Source: Microbacterium sp.
GTDB taxonomy: Bacteria > Actinomycetota > Actinomycetes > Actinomycetales > Microbacteriaceae
NCBI RefSeq assembly: GCF_003248605.1
Contig: NZ_QFPF01000019.1
Span: forward strand, 1-31,147
Direction of reading: 5' to 3'
Length of the DNA stretch: 31,147 nt
The first letter of the stretch is position 1. The number at the start of each line of letters is the position of its first letter. Both the position numbers and the translations under genes were made by a program. The notes beneath the pieces are model-generated. The model worked only from the letters and a program-made list of their open reading frames with translations, was not told the DNA's origin and did no database searches. Shown piece by piece: positions 22,769 through 30,675 of this stretch.

Positions 22769-23982
22769 CGGGCTCGGGCCTGGTCGCCGACGTCGCCGTC
22801 GCCCGCCGCGGGTTCCGCCTCGAGGCCTCGGTGGCGTGCGAGCCCGGCGAGGTCGTGGCGATCATGGGACCGAGCGGTGCCGGAAAGTCAACGCTGCTCG
22901 CGGCGATCGCCGGCCTCGCGCGGCTGAGCGAGGGCCGGGTGCGCATCGGCGATCGCGACGTCGCCTCCGCGCGACCGCGTCGGCACCTGCGGGCGGCGCA
23001 GCGCGGGGCGGTCCTCCTCGGCCAGGAGCCGCGCCTGTTTCCGCATCTCACGGCGCGCGAGAACGTCGCCTTCGGCACCCGCGCGCGAGGCATCGGCCGC
23101 TCGGTGGCCCTCGGTGAAGCCGACGACTGGCTCTGGCGCGTCGGCCTCCCGGGCGCCGGCGACAAGCGACCCGCGCACCTGTCGGGGGGTCAGCAGCAGC
23201 GCGTCGCCATCGCCCGTGCCCTGGCGACGGCCCCTCAGGTGCTTCTGCTCGACGAGCCGCTGACCTCCCTCGACCCCGAGACGGCGGGCGATATCCGCGC
23301 GATGCTCAGCGAGCAGCTCACCGCGACCCGCGCAACGGCTCTCATCGTCACCCACGACGCGGTCGACGCGGCGGGTCTGGCCTCCCGTCTCGTGCTGATC
23401 GAGGAGGGCAGGGTCACGCAGTCGGGCGACGTGCGCGACGTGCTGCATGCCCCCGCGACGCGATTCGCGGCGAGCATCGCCGGCCTGAACCGGGTCGAAG
23501 GCGTCGCGCGCGGTGGCCTGTGGCGGGCGCCCGGCGTCAGCCCCGAGGTGCTGATCGAAAGCGCCGATGCCGCCTCCCGCGCCGCCGCGGAGGAGGACGG
23601 CGGTGCGGTCGCCGCTGTCTTCCGCCCCGGGGTCGTGCGCCTCGAGCGCGCGGGCGAGTCATCCTGGACGGGCGCCCTGCGGCTGGTCACCGACGACGAG
23701 AGCACCCCCGGAACGTGGCTGGCGCGGGTGACGCGCGTGGAGCAGACGCCGGTGGGTGCGCGCGTGCACACCGCCGACCCGGCGGTGGCGGTGGATGTCG
23801 GAGCCGACGTCGTCGCCGATCTGCGCCTGACCGCCGGGGTCCCGGTGCGCCTGACGCTGGCGCCGGCCGACGTGCGTCTGCAATCGATCGGGGCCGGAGC
23901 CGGAGCCGGAGCGATGCGCTCGCGGTCGGCGGCGCGCGCGGCTCTGGAGGCCGGCGCCGTCACGCCTGGTGCGTCTGCGTGA
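22765..23982 (+). CDS. modC: Molybdate ABC transporter ATP-binding protein ModC
   Basis: ModC is the 405-residue ATPase that drives molybdate import and carries a regulatory molybdate-binding tail. Walker A is GPSGAGKST (35-43, K41), the signature LSGGQQQR starts at 139, and Walker B is LLLDEP (160-165) followed by the D-loop SLDPE. A C-terminal TOBE/Mop-like region (about 310-375, WLARVTRVEQTPVGARVHTA) would sense molybdate and inhibit transport. The last ~30 residues, including an Ala-Gly run from a GGAGCC repeat, extend beyond typical ModC proteins. The ATG overlaps modB and the stop overlaps the acetyltransferase start. Confidence 0.94.
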   Translation: MTGSGLVADVAVARRGFRLEASVACEPGEVVAIMGPSGAGKSTLLAAIAGLARLSEGRVRIGDRDVASARPRRHLRAAQRGAVLLGQEPRLFPHLTARENVAFGTRARGIGRSVALGEADDWLWRVGLPGAGDKRPAHLSGGQQQRVAIARALATAPQVLLLDEPLTSLDPETAGDIRAMLSEQLTATRATALIVTHDAVDAAGLASRLVLIEEGRVTQSGDVRDVLHAPATRFAASIAGLNRVEGVARGGLWRAPGVSPEVLIESADAASRAAAEEDGGAVAAVFRPGVVRLERAGESSWTGALRLVTDDESTPGTWLARVTRVEQTPVGARVHTADPAVAVDVGADVVADLRLTAGVPVRLTLAPADVRLQSIGAGAGAGAMRSRSAARAALEAGAVTPGASA

Positions 23983-24599
23983 CCCGGATCCGTCCCGTCC
24001 GGCCGGACGATCATGAGGCGCTGGCCGAGATCTGCGTGCGCACGGGCGCCGCCGGCGCCGACGCGACGGGCGCGCATTCGTCGGATGGGCTGCTGCCCGA
24101 CCTGTTCGTGCTGCCGTATGCGGCGCGGCATCCGGACTTCTGCTTCGTCCTGGGGGACGACGCAGGCGACGACGCGGGCGTCCGGGGGCCACGCGGCTAT
24201 GTCGTCGGCACGCCCGACACCGCCGCGTTCGAGACCTGGTTCGCCGAACAATGGTGGCCGGCGCGCCGGGGACGATACGCCACCCCGGCAGGGGTGCGCG
24301 ATGCGCGGGACGCCGAGATGATCGCGTACGCCGACGCGCGCGGCACCGTACCCGCGCCCTACGCCGCGACGTACCCCGCGCACCTGCACGTCGACCTGCT
24401 GCCCGATGCCCAGGGCCGGGGTGCCGGCCGCGCCCTTGTCGAACGGTTCTGCGATGCGCTGGCGCTCGGCGGCGTCGGCGGCGTGCATCTCGTCGCGGAT
24501 GCGCAGAACGCCGGTGCGCTCGCCTTCTACGACCGCCTGGGATTCACACGGCTACCCTCGGGATCCGGCGAGCAGGCCTTCGGTCGCGCGCTGCCCTGA
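23979..24599 (+). CDS. GNAT-family N-acetyltransferase
   Basis: This 206-residue acetyl-CoA-dependent acetyltransferase begins VTRIRPVRPDDHEALAEICV and carries the acetyl-CoA pyrophosphate loop QGRGAG at 145-150 within HLHVDLLPDAQGRGAGRALV. The segments LPYAARHPDFCFVL and HLHVDLLP resemble the acetyltransferase-like half of O-GlcNAcase and its bacterial relatives, whose substrate is unknown. The GTG start overlaps the modC stop (GTGA at 23979-23982), so it is translated as part of the mod operon although no molybdate-related role is known for the family. It converges on cydC with a six-base gap. Confidence 0.87.
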   Translation: MTRIRPVRPDDHEALAEICVRTGAAGADATGAHSSDGLLPDLFVLPYAARHPDFCFVLGDDAGDDAGVRGPRGYVVGTPDTAAFETWFAEQWWPARRGRYATPAGVRDARDAEMIAYADARGTVPAPYAATYPAHLHVDLLPDAQGRGAGRALVERFCDALALGGVGGVHLVADAQNAGALAFYDRLGFTRLPSGSGEQAFGRALP

Positions 24600-24605
24600 A
24601 CGGGG

Positions 24606-26312
24606 TCAGTCGAGCACACGACCATCCGCCAGCCGCACGACACGATCGACCGCGCCGCCCGGAACCCCCACGTGCGAGATCAGCACGACCGCCTGCTCGG
24701 GTCCGACCGCGCCCAGCAGGTCGGCGAGCAGGCGATCCGAGGCCTCGACGTCGACGCCGGCGGTGGGCTCGTCGAGGACGAGCACGGGAAAGCCGCGCAG
24801 CAGCGCCCTTGCGAGGGCGATGCGCTGCGCCTGCCCGCCCGAGACGAGAGCGCCGCGCTCGCCGACGCGGGCATCGAGTCCGCCGCGTTCGGCGAGCCAG
24901 GGCCCGAGACCCACGCGCTCGAGCACGGCGACGAGGTCGGCGTCGCTCGCGGTGTCGCGCGCGAAGAGCAGGTTCTGCCGGATGTCTTCGTCGAAGAGCA
25001 TCGGATGCTGCTCGCACAGTCCGACGGTCAGGCGCACATCGTCGGCGGCGAGCTGCCGCACCGGCACCCCGCCGATCTCGTAAGAGCCCGTGTGCTCGAG
25101 GAAGCGCACGAGGACGTGCGCGAGGGTCGACTTTCCTGCACCGCTGGACCCGACGACGAGCACGCGCTCGCCGGGGCGCACGTGCAGATCGACATCGCGC
25201 AGCGCGGCCCTCGCGGCCGCCGGCCAGCGGGCGGAGACCCCACGCAGTCGCAACCCCGCGGCGGGCCCGGCACCGAGCGCGGGTGCGACACCCGTGGGGG
25301 CGGGCCCCGCGGCCACGATCTCGGGCGGTGCGGCCTCGGGCAGCGACACGGCGATGCGCTGCGCGCTCGCCCGCACCTGCCGCCAGGCCGACGCCGCGAG
25401 CGGCACCGAGGCGAACACGTCGAACACCGCGAGCGGCACGAGCACGACCACCGCGAGCGAGGGCCCCGGCAGCGCGCCCGGTGCCCCCGCGGTGACCACG
25501 GCGAGGATCGACGCCGCGCCCGCCAGCAGCGACACGACCGCCGCGGTGCCCGCCTGCGCGCCCGCGCGCCGCACGATCGCACGACGCAGCAGCGCGTCGG
25601 TCTCGCGGATACGCTTGCGGCTCTCGGCCTCGGCTCCGTATGCCGCAAGCACGTCGAGGCTGCCCAGGTGATCGAGCACCTGGTCGGCGAGGCGTGCCCG
25701 CAGTGGGGCCAGGGCACGCTCGGCACGCGCACCCACCGCCCAGCCCCACAGGGTCGCAGCCACGCCGGCGGCGACGAGGCACGCGAGCAGCGTGAGCGCC
25801 GCCGTCCACGACACCGTCGCGACGAAGACCACGGCGCCGAGAGCGACGAGCGCCGACGCCGTCAGCGGCTGCACGACGCGCAGCGGAAGATTCTGCAGCT
25901 CGTCGACATCGTCGACGAGGGCCCCGAGAAATGAGCCCCGGCGTGCGCGGCCGAGGCCGTCGGGCGCGAGCGGGATGAGCCGCCGGAGGAGGTCGGAGCG
26001 GGTCGTCGCGAGCTGGCGCAGCGCCGCGTCGTGCCCGGCCAGGCGGTCGGTGTAGCGGAACACCGCGCGCGTCAGTGCAAACAGCCGCACCCCCACGACC
26101 GCGACCGAGATCGCGAGCAGGATCGGCTGCTCGCTCGCGCGCACGATCAGCCACGCGCTGACCGCGAGCAGTGCGACGGCGGATGCCTCGGAGAGGAATC
26201 CGGATGCCGCACCCGGCCAGAAGCGCCGCAGCGGCGGCATCGCGCCGCGCAGCACGTCGCGGGTGCGCGGCGTGAGGCGGCCACGGGTCGACACGGTGGA
26301 GCGGGCACTCAC
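24606..26312 (-). CDS. cydC: CydC subunit of the cysteine/glutathione ABC exporter CydDC
   Basis: CydC pairs with CydD as a heterodimeric exporter (reported to move thiols or heme) that is needed for assembly of cytochrome bd. The 568 residues comprise a six-helix ABC type-I exporter domain (about 20-310) and a nucleotide-binding domain: Walker A GSSGAGKST with K394, Q-loop at CEQHPMLF (Q435), signature VSGGQAQR (490-497) and Walker B VLVLDEP (510-516). The GTG at 26312 overlaps the cydD stop (GTGA); longer upstream reading in the same frame lies inside cydD and is rejected. It is the last gene of the leftward cydABDC operon. Confidence 0.92.
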   Translation of the reverse strand: MSARSTVSTRGRLTPRTRDVLRGAMPPLRRFWPGAASGFLSEASAVALLAVSAWLIVRASEQPILLAISVAVVGVRLFALTRAVFRYTDRLAGHDAALRQLATTRSDLLRRLIPLAPDGLGRARRGSFLGALVDDVDELQNLPLRVVQPLTASALVALGAVVFVATVSWTAALTLLACLVAAGVAATLWGWAVGARAERALAPLRARLADQVLDHLGSLDVLAAYGAEAESRKRIRETDALLRRAIVRRAGAQAGTAAVVSLLAGAASILAVVTAGAPGALPGPSLAVVVLVPLAVFDVFASVPLAASAWRQVRASAQRIAVSLPEAAPPEIVAAGPAPTGVAPALGAGPAAGLRLRGVSARWPAAARAALRDVDLHVRPGERVLVVGSSGAGKSTLAHVLVRFLEHTGSYEIGGVPVRQLAADDVRLTVGLCEQHPMLFDEDIRQNLLFARDTASDADLVAVLERVGLGPWLAERGGLDARVGERGALVSGGQAQRIALARALLRGFPVLVLDEPTAGVDVEASDRLLADLLGAVGPEQAVVLISHVGVPGGAVDRVVRLADGRVLD

Positions 26313-27991
26313 GCGATCACCTCCGCGCCGCGCAGCGACACGATCCGGTCGGCGATGCCACGCGCCGACGCGCGGTGCGACACGAGCAGCACAAGGGCGC
26401 CGGCATCGGCGATCTCGCGCACGCGCACCCACAGGGCGCGCTCCGTCTCGGCATCCAGGGCCGAGCTCGGCTCATCCAGCGCGATCACGGGCGCGGCTCC
26501 CGAGAGATGGCGGTACAGGGCGCGGGCCACCGCGACGCGCTGGGCCTGACCACCCGAGAGTCCGCCACCCTGCACGCCGAGCTCCAGAGCGGGGTCGATA
26601 CCCTCCGCGGCGGCGAGATCGAGAGCACGATGGACGCGCCCCGCATCGGGATTCGGCGAACCGAGCGCGATGTTGGCGGCGACGGTGCCCGCGATCAGCC
26701 CGGGCTGCTGACCCGCCCACGCCAGCCAGCTCGCGGGGCAGAGGGAGGAGACCGGGCTGCCCGCCCACGATGCGTCGCCCTCGAACGCCGCGGCGCCGCG
26801 CAGAGCGGCGAAGATGCTCGACTTGCCCGAACCACTCGGTCCTTCGATCAGCACGACCTCGCCCGCCCGCGCCACAAGATCCACGGCCGGCAGCATCCGA
26901 TCCCCGCGGAGCACCCGCAGGCCGCGCAGCTCCAGTCGTGCCGGGCCCCCGGCATCGCGCGTCGTCTGTGCGGCCCGCGGCGCGGCGCTCAGCGCCTGCG
27001 CGGCGTCGAGCACGGCGAACACATCCGCCGTCGCGGCGACACCCTCGGCGGCCGCGTGGAACTGCACACCCACTTGGCGCAGCGGCAGATACGCCTCGGG
27101 CGCCAGCAGCAGCACGAACAGCCCGACGCCGAGCACCATCGCGCCATCGAGCAGACGGAACCCGATCGAGACCGCCACGATCGCCACGGCGATGCTCGCG
27201 AGGAACTCGAGTGCGAACCCCGACAGGAACGACACGCGCAGCACCTTCATCGTCTCGACGCGGTACCGCCCCGTCACCTCGTCGATCGAGGCCGCCGCGC
27301 GGTGCTGGCGCCCGAAGACGGTGAGCGTCGACAGACCCTGCACCGTATCGGCGAAGCGCGCCGCGAGGCGCTGCAGGGTCTGCCACTGCCGCTTCTGCAC
27401 GGCACGGGTGGCGAGGCCGATGAGGATCATGAAGATCGGGATCAGCGGCAGCGTCAGCAGCACGGTGAGGCCGCTGATCCAGTCCGCCCACCACATCACG
27501 ATCAGGATGCCGGGGGTCGCGATCGCGGTCTGCACGAGCTGCGGCAGGTACCGGCCGAAGTACGCGTCGAGCGCTTCGAGCCCCCGACCGGCCGTCACCG
27601 CGAGGGCGGCGGAGTTCTGTCGCTCGAGCCAGCCCGGCCCGAGGCGCCCGACGGCGCTCATCAGCCCGTCGCGCAGCTGTGCCTGCACACGGGCGGCGGC
27701 GCGCGCCGCGGCCTGATCGCGCACCCAGATCATCAGCGCGCGCACGAGCACCACGCCGCCGAGCGCCAGAAGGGTCCCCGAGAGCTCGGGCCACGGCATC
27801 CCATCGATCGCGCCGGTGATCGCGCGCGTGAGCAGCCACGCGAAGGCGATGATCACGACCGTCTGCGCGAGCGAGATCACGGCCAGCGCGACGAAGAAGC
27901 CGCGGGAGGCGCGCGCGTACCGCAGCAGCCGGGGGTCGACGGGGGGCGTGCGCGGCGTGCGCGCGCCGGGGGCATCGGATTGGTCGGTCAC
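26309..27991 (-). CDS. cydD: CydD subunit of the CydDC ABC exporter
   Basis: CydD, 560 residues, has a short hydrophilic N-terminus, six membrane helices (about 30-310; VALAVISLAQTVVIIAFAWL is the first) and a C-terminal ATPase domain. Walker A is IEGPSGSGKSS with K390, the signature is LSGGQAQR, and Walker B is VIALDEPSSALD. Helix and loop features such as RDQAAARAAARVQAQLRDGL fit CydD rather than generic lipid exporters. The order cydA-cydB-cydD-cydC is the usual actinobacterial one. The GTG start at 27991 lies 28 bases after the cydB stop with no good ribosome-binding site, which is the only loose junction of the operon. Confidence 0.92.
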   Translation of the reverse strand: MTDQSDAPGARTPRTPPVDPRLLRYARASRGFFVALAVISLAQTVVIIAFAWLLTRAITGAIDGMPWPELSGTLLALGGVVLVRALMIWVRDQAAARAAARVQAQLRDGLMSAVGRLGPGWLERQNSAALAVTAGRGLEALDAYFGRYLPQLVQTAIATPGILIVMWWADWISGLTVLLTLPLIPIFMILIGLATRAVQKRQWQTLQRLAARFADTVQGLSTLTVFGRQHRAAASIDEVTGRYRVETMKVLRVSFLSGFALEFLASIAVAIVAVSIGFRLLDGAMVLGVGLFVLLLAPEAYLPLRQVGVQFHAAAEGVAATADVFAVLDAAQALSAAPRAAQTTRDAGGPARLELRGLRVLRGDRMLPAVDLVARAGEVVLIEGPSGSGKSSIFAALRGAAAFEGDASWAGSPVSSLCPASWLAWAGQQPGLIAGTVAANIALGSPNPDAGRVHRALDLAAAEGIDPALELGVQGGGLSGGQAQRVAVARALYRHLSGAAPVIALDEPSSALDAETERALWVRVREIADAGALVLLVSHRASARGIADRIVSLRGAEVIA

Positions 27992-28000
27992 AGCATGTCG

Positions 28001-28006
28001 AGGCTA
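28001..28006 (-). promoter_or_regulatory. Possible internal -10 box before cydD
   Basis: On the minus strand TAGCCT is followed by nine bases and the GTG of cydD at 27991. The spacing is a little long for a leaderless start, yet the same hexamer serves moeZ. It may let cydDC be expressed apart from cydAB. Confidence 0.25.
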
Positions 28007-28019
28007 TCGCCGGCCCGCA

Positions 28020-29033
28020 TCAGTGGGCCTCCGCGGCGGCCTTCTCGATGCGCGAGCGCGAGACACGGCGGCGGAACACCCAGTACGTCCACCCCTGGTA
28101 GGCCAGCACGAGGGGCAGGAAGATCAGGGCCGCCCACGACATGATCGTCAGCGTGTAGTCGGTGCTGGACGCGTTCTCGATGGTCAGGCTGAAGGCCGGG
28201 TCGGTGGAGGAGGGCATGACGGAGGGGTAGAGCGCGAACCACAGCGTCCCCACCGCCGCTACGACGGTCGCGGCGCCGAAGCCGAAGGCCCAGCCCTCGC
28301 GGTCGCGCAGGTTCGCGCCGACCGAGAGGATGAGGAAGACGGCCGCGGCGATCGCGAGCAGCATGACGGGCAGCGCGGGGTGGGCGAGCACCGTCCAGAG
28401 CAGGAACAGCGCCGCGACGACGATCGTCACGAACCCGGCGCGGGCGGCGAGCTTGCGGGCGTCGTCGTGCACCGCTCCGTCGGTCTTGAGCGCCACGAAG
28501 CTCACGCCGTACGTGAAGAACAGCAGGAGCGTGGTGAGGCCGCCCAGCAGCGCGTAGGGGTTCAGCAGCGTCAGCAGCGTGCCGGTGAATTCGAAGTCCT
28601 GATCGATCGGCACCCCCTGCACGATGTTCGCGAAGGCGACTCCCCACAGCAGCGCCGGTACGGCGGACCCGACGACGATCATCGTGTCGAAGCCCTTCTT
28701 CCAGCGCAGGCTGTCGCGCTGATGCCGGTACTCGAACGACACCCCGCGGGCGATGAGCGCCAGCAGGATGAGCAGCAGCGGCAGGTAGAAGCCGCTGAAG
28801 AGCGTCGCGTACCACTCCGGGAACGCGGCGAACAGCGAGGCCCCCGCCACGATCAGCCACGTCTCGTTGAGGTCCCACACGGGACCGATCGTGTTGATGA
28901 TCTGCCGGCGGCCGATGTCGTCCTTGCCGAGGAAGGGCAGCGACATCCCGACGCCGAAATCGAACCCGTCGAGCACGAAGTACCCGATGAAGAGGAATCC
29001 GATGATCCAGAACCAGAGATAGGCGAGATCCAT
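28020..29033 (-). CDS. cydB: Cytochrome bd quinol oxidase subunit II CydB
   Basis: CydB is the second core subunit of cytochrome bd oxidase, a high-oxygen-affinity terminal oxidase in the cytoplasmic membrane. The N-terminus is diagnostic: LAYLWFWIIGFLFIGYFVLD, then GFDFGVGMSLPFLG and GPVWDLNETWLI. The 337 residues and about eight to nine helices fit the family. The ATG at 29033 follows the cydA stop by nine bases, with GGAG inside the gap at good spacing. It is cotranscribed with cydA. Confidence 0.95.
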   Translation of the reverse strand: MDLAYLWFWIIGFLFIGYFVLDGFDFGVGMSLPFLGKDDIGRRQIINTIGPVWDLNETWLIVAGASLFAAFPEWYATLFSGFYLPLLLILLALIARGVSFEYRHQRDSLRWKKGFDTMIVVGSAVPALLWGVAFANIVQGVPIDQDFEFTGTLLTLLNPYALLGGLTTLLLFFTYGVSFVALKTDGAVHDDARKLAARAGFVTIVVAALFLLWTVLAHPALPVMLLAIAAAVFLILSVGANLRDREGWAFGFGAATVVAAVGTLWFALYPSVMPSSTDPAFSLTIENASSTDYTLTIMSWAALIFLPLVLAYQGWTYWVFRRRVSRSRIEKAAAEAH

Positions 29034-29042
29034 GATCGGCTC

Positions 29043-30470
29043 CTAGTAGACCGTCGAGGTGAGGCGGTGGGCGTCGTCGGAATCGTCTTTCGGCGCGTTC
29101 GGATCGGGCAGCGGATCCGGGCCCTTCTGCGCGGCCTTGAGGATGAGTCCGAACTCGACCACCGCGAGCGCGGCGTAGATGAGCGTGAACGCGACGAGCG
29201 AGATCAGCACGGTCCACCCCGGCACGTTGGGGGAGACGCCGTCCTCGGTGAGCATGAGGCTGAACACGATCCAGGGCTGGCGACCCATCTCGGTGAAGAC
29301 CCAGCCGACGAGGCTGCCGAGCAGGGGGAGCGGGGCCGACCAGATCGCGATCTTCCACATCCAGCCCGCGACCGGCTTGGTCGCCTTCTTGCGAGTGACC
29401 CAGAGGCCCGCGACCGCGACGAGGGCGGCGGCACCGCCGAGGCCGATCATCCAGCGGAACGACCAGTACGTGACCCAGATGATGGGCATGTAGCTGACGC
29501 CCTCGCCGAACTGCTGCTCGTACAGCGCCTGCAGGTCGTTGAGGCCCTCGACACAGCCGTCGAACGTATGCGTGGAGAGGAAGCTGAGCAGGTAGGGCAC
29601 GCGCAGCGACCAGATCTCCTCCGACCCGTCGGGGGTGCCGAGGGAGAAGATCGAGAACGACGCGTCCGCACCGCAGGCGGTGTTCCACATCGCCTCGGCG
29701 GCGGCCATCTTCATCGGCTGCGTCGCCACCATGACGAGGCTCAGTTGGTCTCCCGAGAGGGCGACGCCGGCGAACGAGACGATCATGAACCACAGGCCGA
29801 ACCGCAGCGAGGAGCGCATCGTCTCGAGATGCTGGCCGCGGGAGAGATGCCACGCCGAGACGGCGATGACGACGGCGGCCGCGAACATCCACGCGGCGAA
29901 GATCGTGTGCGGGAACGCGGCGAGCACGACGGGGTTGGTCAGCACCGCTCCGAAGTCGATCAGCTCCGCGCGGCCCCCGTCGGCGGCCATCTGATAGCCG
30001 ACGGGGTTCTGCATGAAGGCGTTGGCGGCGAGGATGAAGTAGGCCGACAGGGTGGAGCCGAGCACGACCATCCACATCGACAGCAGGTGCAGGATGCGGG
30101 GCAGTCGGTCCCATCCGAAGATCCAGAGACCGATGAAGGTGGCCTCGAAGAAGAATGCCATGAGGCCCTCGAACGCCAACGGCGCCCCGAAGACGTCGCC
30201 GACGAAGCGCGAGTAGGCCGACCAGTTCATGCCGAACTGGAACTCCTGCACGATCCCGGTGACGACGCCCATCGCGAAGTTGATCAGGAAGATCTTGCCG
30301 AACAGCCGCGTCAGGTGCAGCCACTTCACATCGCCCGTGCGGTGCCAGACGGTCTGGAAGATCGCGACGACGAGCGCGAGTCCCAGGGTGAGCGGGACGA
30401 AGAGGTAGTGGTACAGGGTCGTCAGACCGAACTGCCAGCGGGCGAGAAGCAGCGGGTCGAGCAGATCCAC
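29043..30470 (-). CDS. cydA: Cytochrome bd quinol oxidase subunit I CydA
   Basis: CydA carries hemes b558, b595 and d and the quinol site. The GTG at 30470 gives the standard N-terminus MDLLDPLLLARWQFG and 475 residues; it is preceded by GGAG with seven bases between. Visible ligands are H21 (LYHYLF), the heme b558 histidine in FPHTIFAAW and the methionine in EMGRQPW. The Q-loop side shows GDQLSLVMVATQPMK, and the overall length fits the short-Q-loop form typical of actinobacteria. A longer reading from the GTG at 30512 would add 14 residues but contains the promoter start region. The first gene of cydABDC; a -10 box and a palindrome lie upstream. Confidence 0.95.
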   Translation of the reverse strand: MDLLDPLLLARWQFGLTTLYHYLFVPLTLGLALVVAIFQTVWHRTGDVKWLHLTRLFGKIFLINFAMGVVTGIVQEFQFGMNWSAYSRFVGDVFGAPLAFEGLMAFFFEATFIGLWIFGWDRLPRILHLLSMWMVVLGSTLSAYFILAANAFMQNPVGYQMAADGGRAELIDFGAVLTNPVVLAAFPHTIFAAWMFAAAVVIAVSAWHLSRGQHLETMRSSLRFGLWFMIVSFAGVALSGDQLSLVMVATQPMKMAAAEAMWNTACGADASFSIFSLGTPDGSEEIWSLRVPYLLSFLSTHTFDGCVEGLNDLQALYEQQFGEGVSYMPIIWVTYWSFRWMIGLGGAAALVAVAGLWVTRKKATKPVAGWMWKIAIWSAPLPLLGSLVGWVFTEMGRQPWIVFSLMLTEDGVSPNVPGWTVLISLVAFTLIYAALAVVEFGLILKAAQKGPDPLPDPNAPKDDSDDAHRLTSTVY

Positions 30471-30510
30471 GGGCGGACTCCGATTTCGCTCAGGGGGCGG
30501 TTCGCGACTC

Positions 30511-30516
30511 ACCGTA
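30511..30516 (-). promoter_or_regulatory. Extended -10 box of the cydABDC promoter
   Basis: On the minus strand the bases TGCTACGGT form an extended -10 (TGN-TACGGT). Transcription would start near 30504, giving a leader of about 34 bases to the GTG at 30470. No clear -35 hexamer is visible, which fits an activated or extended -10 promoter. Confidence 0.5.
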
Positions 30517-30519
30517 GCA

Positions 30520-30534
30520 TGTGGTCAGACCACA
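30520..30534. promoter_or_regulatory. 15-bp palindrome upstream of cydA, GntR/FadR-type operator
   Basis: TGTGGTC-A-GACCACA is perfectly symmetric around one central base. It contains TGGTCAGACCA, matching the TGGTNNNACCA form of FadR-subfamily GntR operators. It begins four bases upstream of the cydA -10 box, between the -10 and -35 positions, so a bound protein should block or alter cyd transcription. The odd symmetry does not fit Rex or CRP sites, which have eight bases between TGTG and CACA and not seven. Confidence 0.6.
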
Positions 30535-30620
30535 CGGGAGGGCGGTATCTCGACAACGAGATTCCCGCATTCCCGGCGTTCGGCGAGCCTGATCCGGCCG
30601 TGAATAAGCCCGCGCGGGGA

Positions 30621-30626
30621 TAGGCT
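30621..30626 (+). promoter_or_regulatory. -10 box for a leaderless transcript leading to moaA
   Basis: TAGGCT is followed by seven bases and an ATG at 30634. The same hexamer precedes mogA. If transcription starts at or near the ATG, the first thing read is the 13-codon ORF and not moaA itself. Confidence 0.5.
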
Positions 30627-30633
30627 CGGACGC

Positions 30634-30675
30634 ATGTCCGGCACACGCGCGCTCGAGAGCGGGGCGACGCCGTGA
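30634..30675 (+). CDS. Possible 13-residue leader peptide coupled to moaA
   Basis: The ATG at 30634 lies seven bases after a -10 box and opens MSGTRALESGATP, ending at TGA 30673-30675. The stop overlaps the moaA GTG at 30672 (GTGA), the same coupling used between real genes in this window. The peptide itself has no recognisable function. It may serve only to bring ribosomes to moaA, which has no strong ribosome-binding site of its own. Chance is not excluded for so short a frame. Confidence 0.4.
   Translation: MSGTRALESGATP

Noticed and set aside
30471..30512. Earlier GTG start of cydA
   Set aside because: The canonical CydA N-terminus begins at 30470 with its own GGAG site, and the upstream start overlaps the -10 box.
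30520..30534. Rex or CRP site upstream of cydA
   Set aside because: TGTG and CACA are separated by seven bases, whereas Rex and CRP sites have eight; odd symmetry fits GntR better.
27816..30623. 935-codon open frame on the plus strand across cydD, cydB and cydA
   Set aside because: Composition is highly repetitive in Arg, Asp, Glu and His; the opposite strand carries certain cyd genes.
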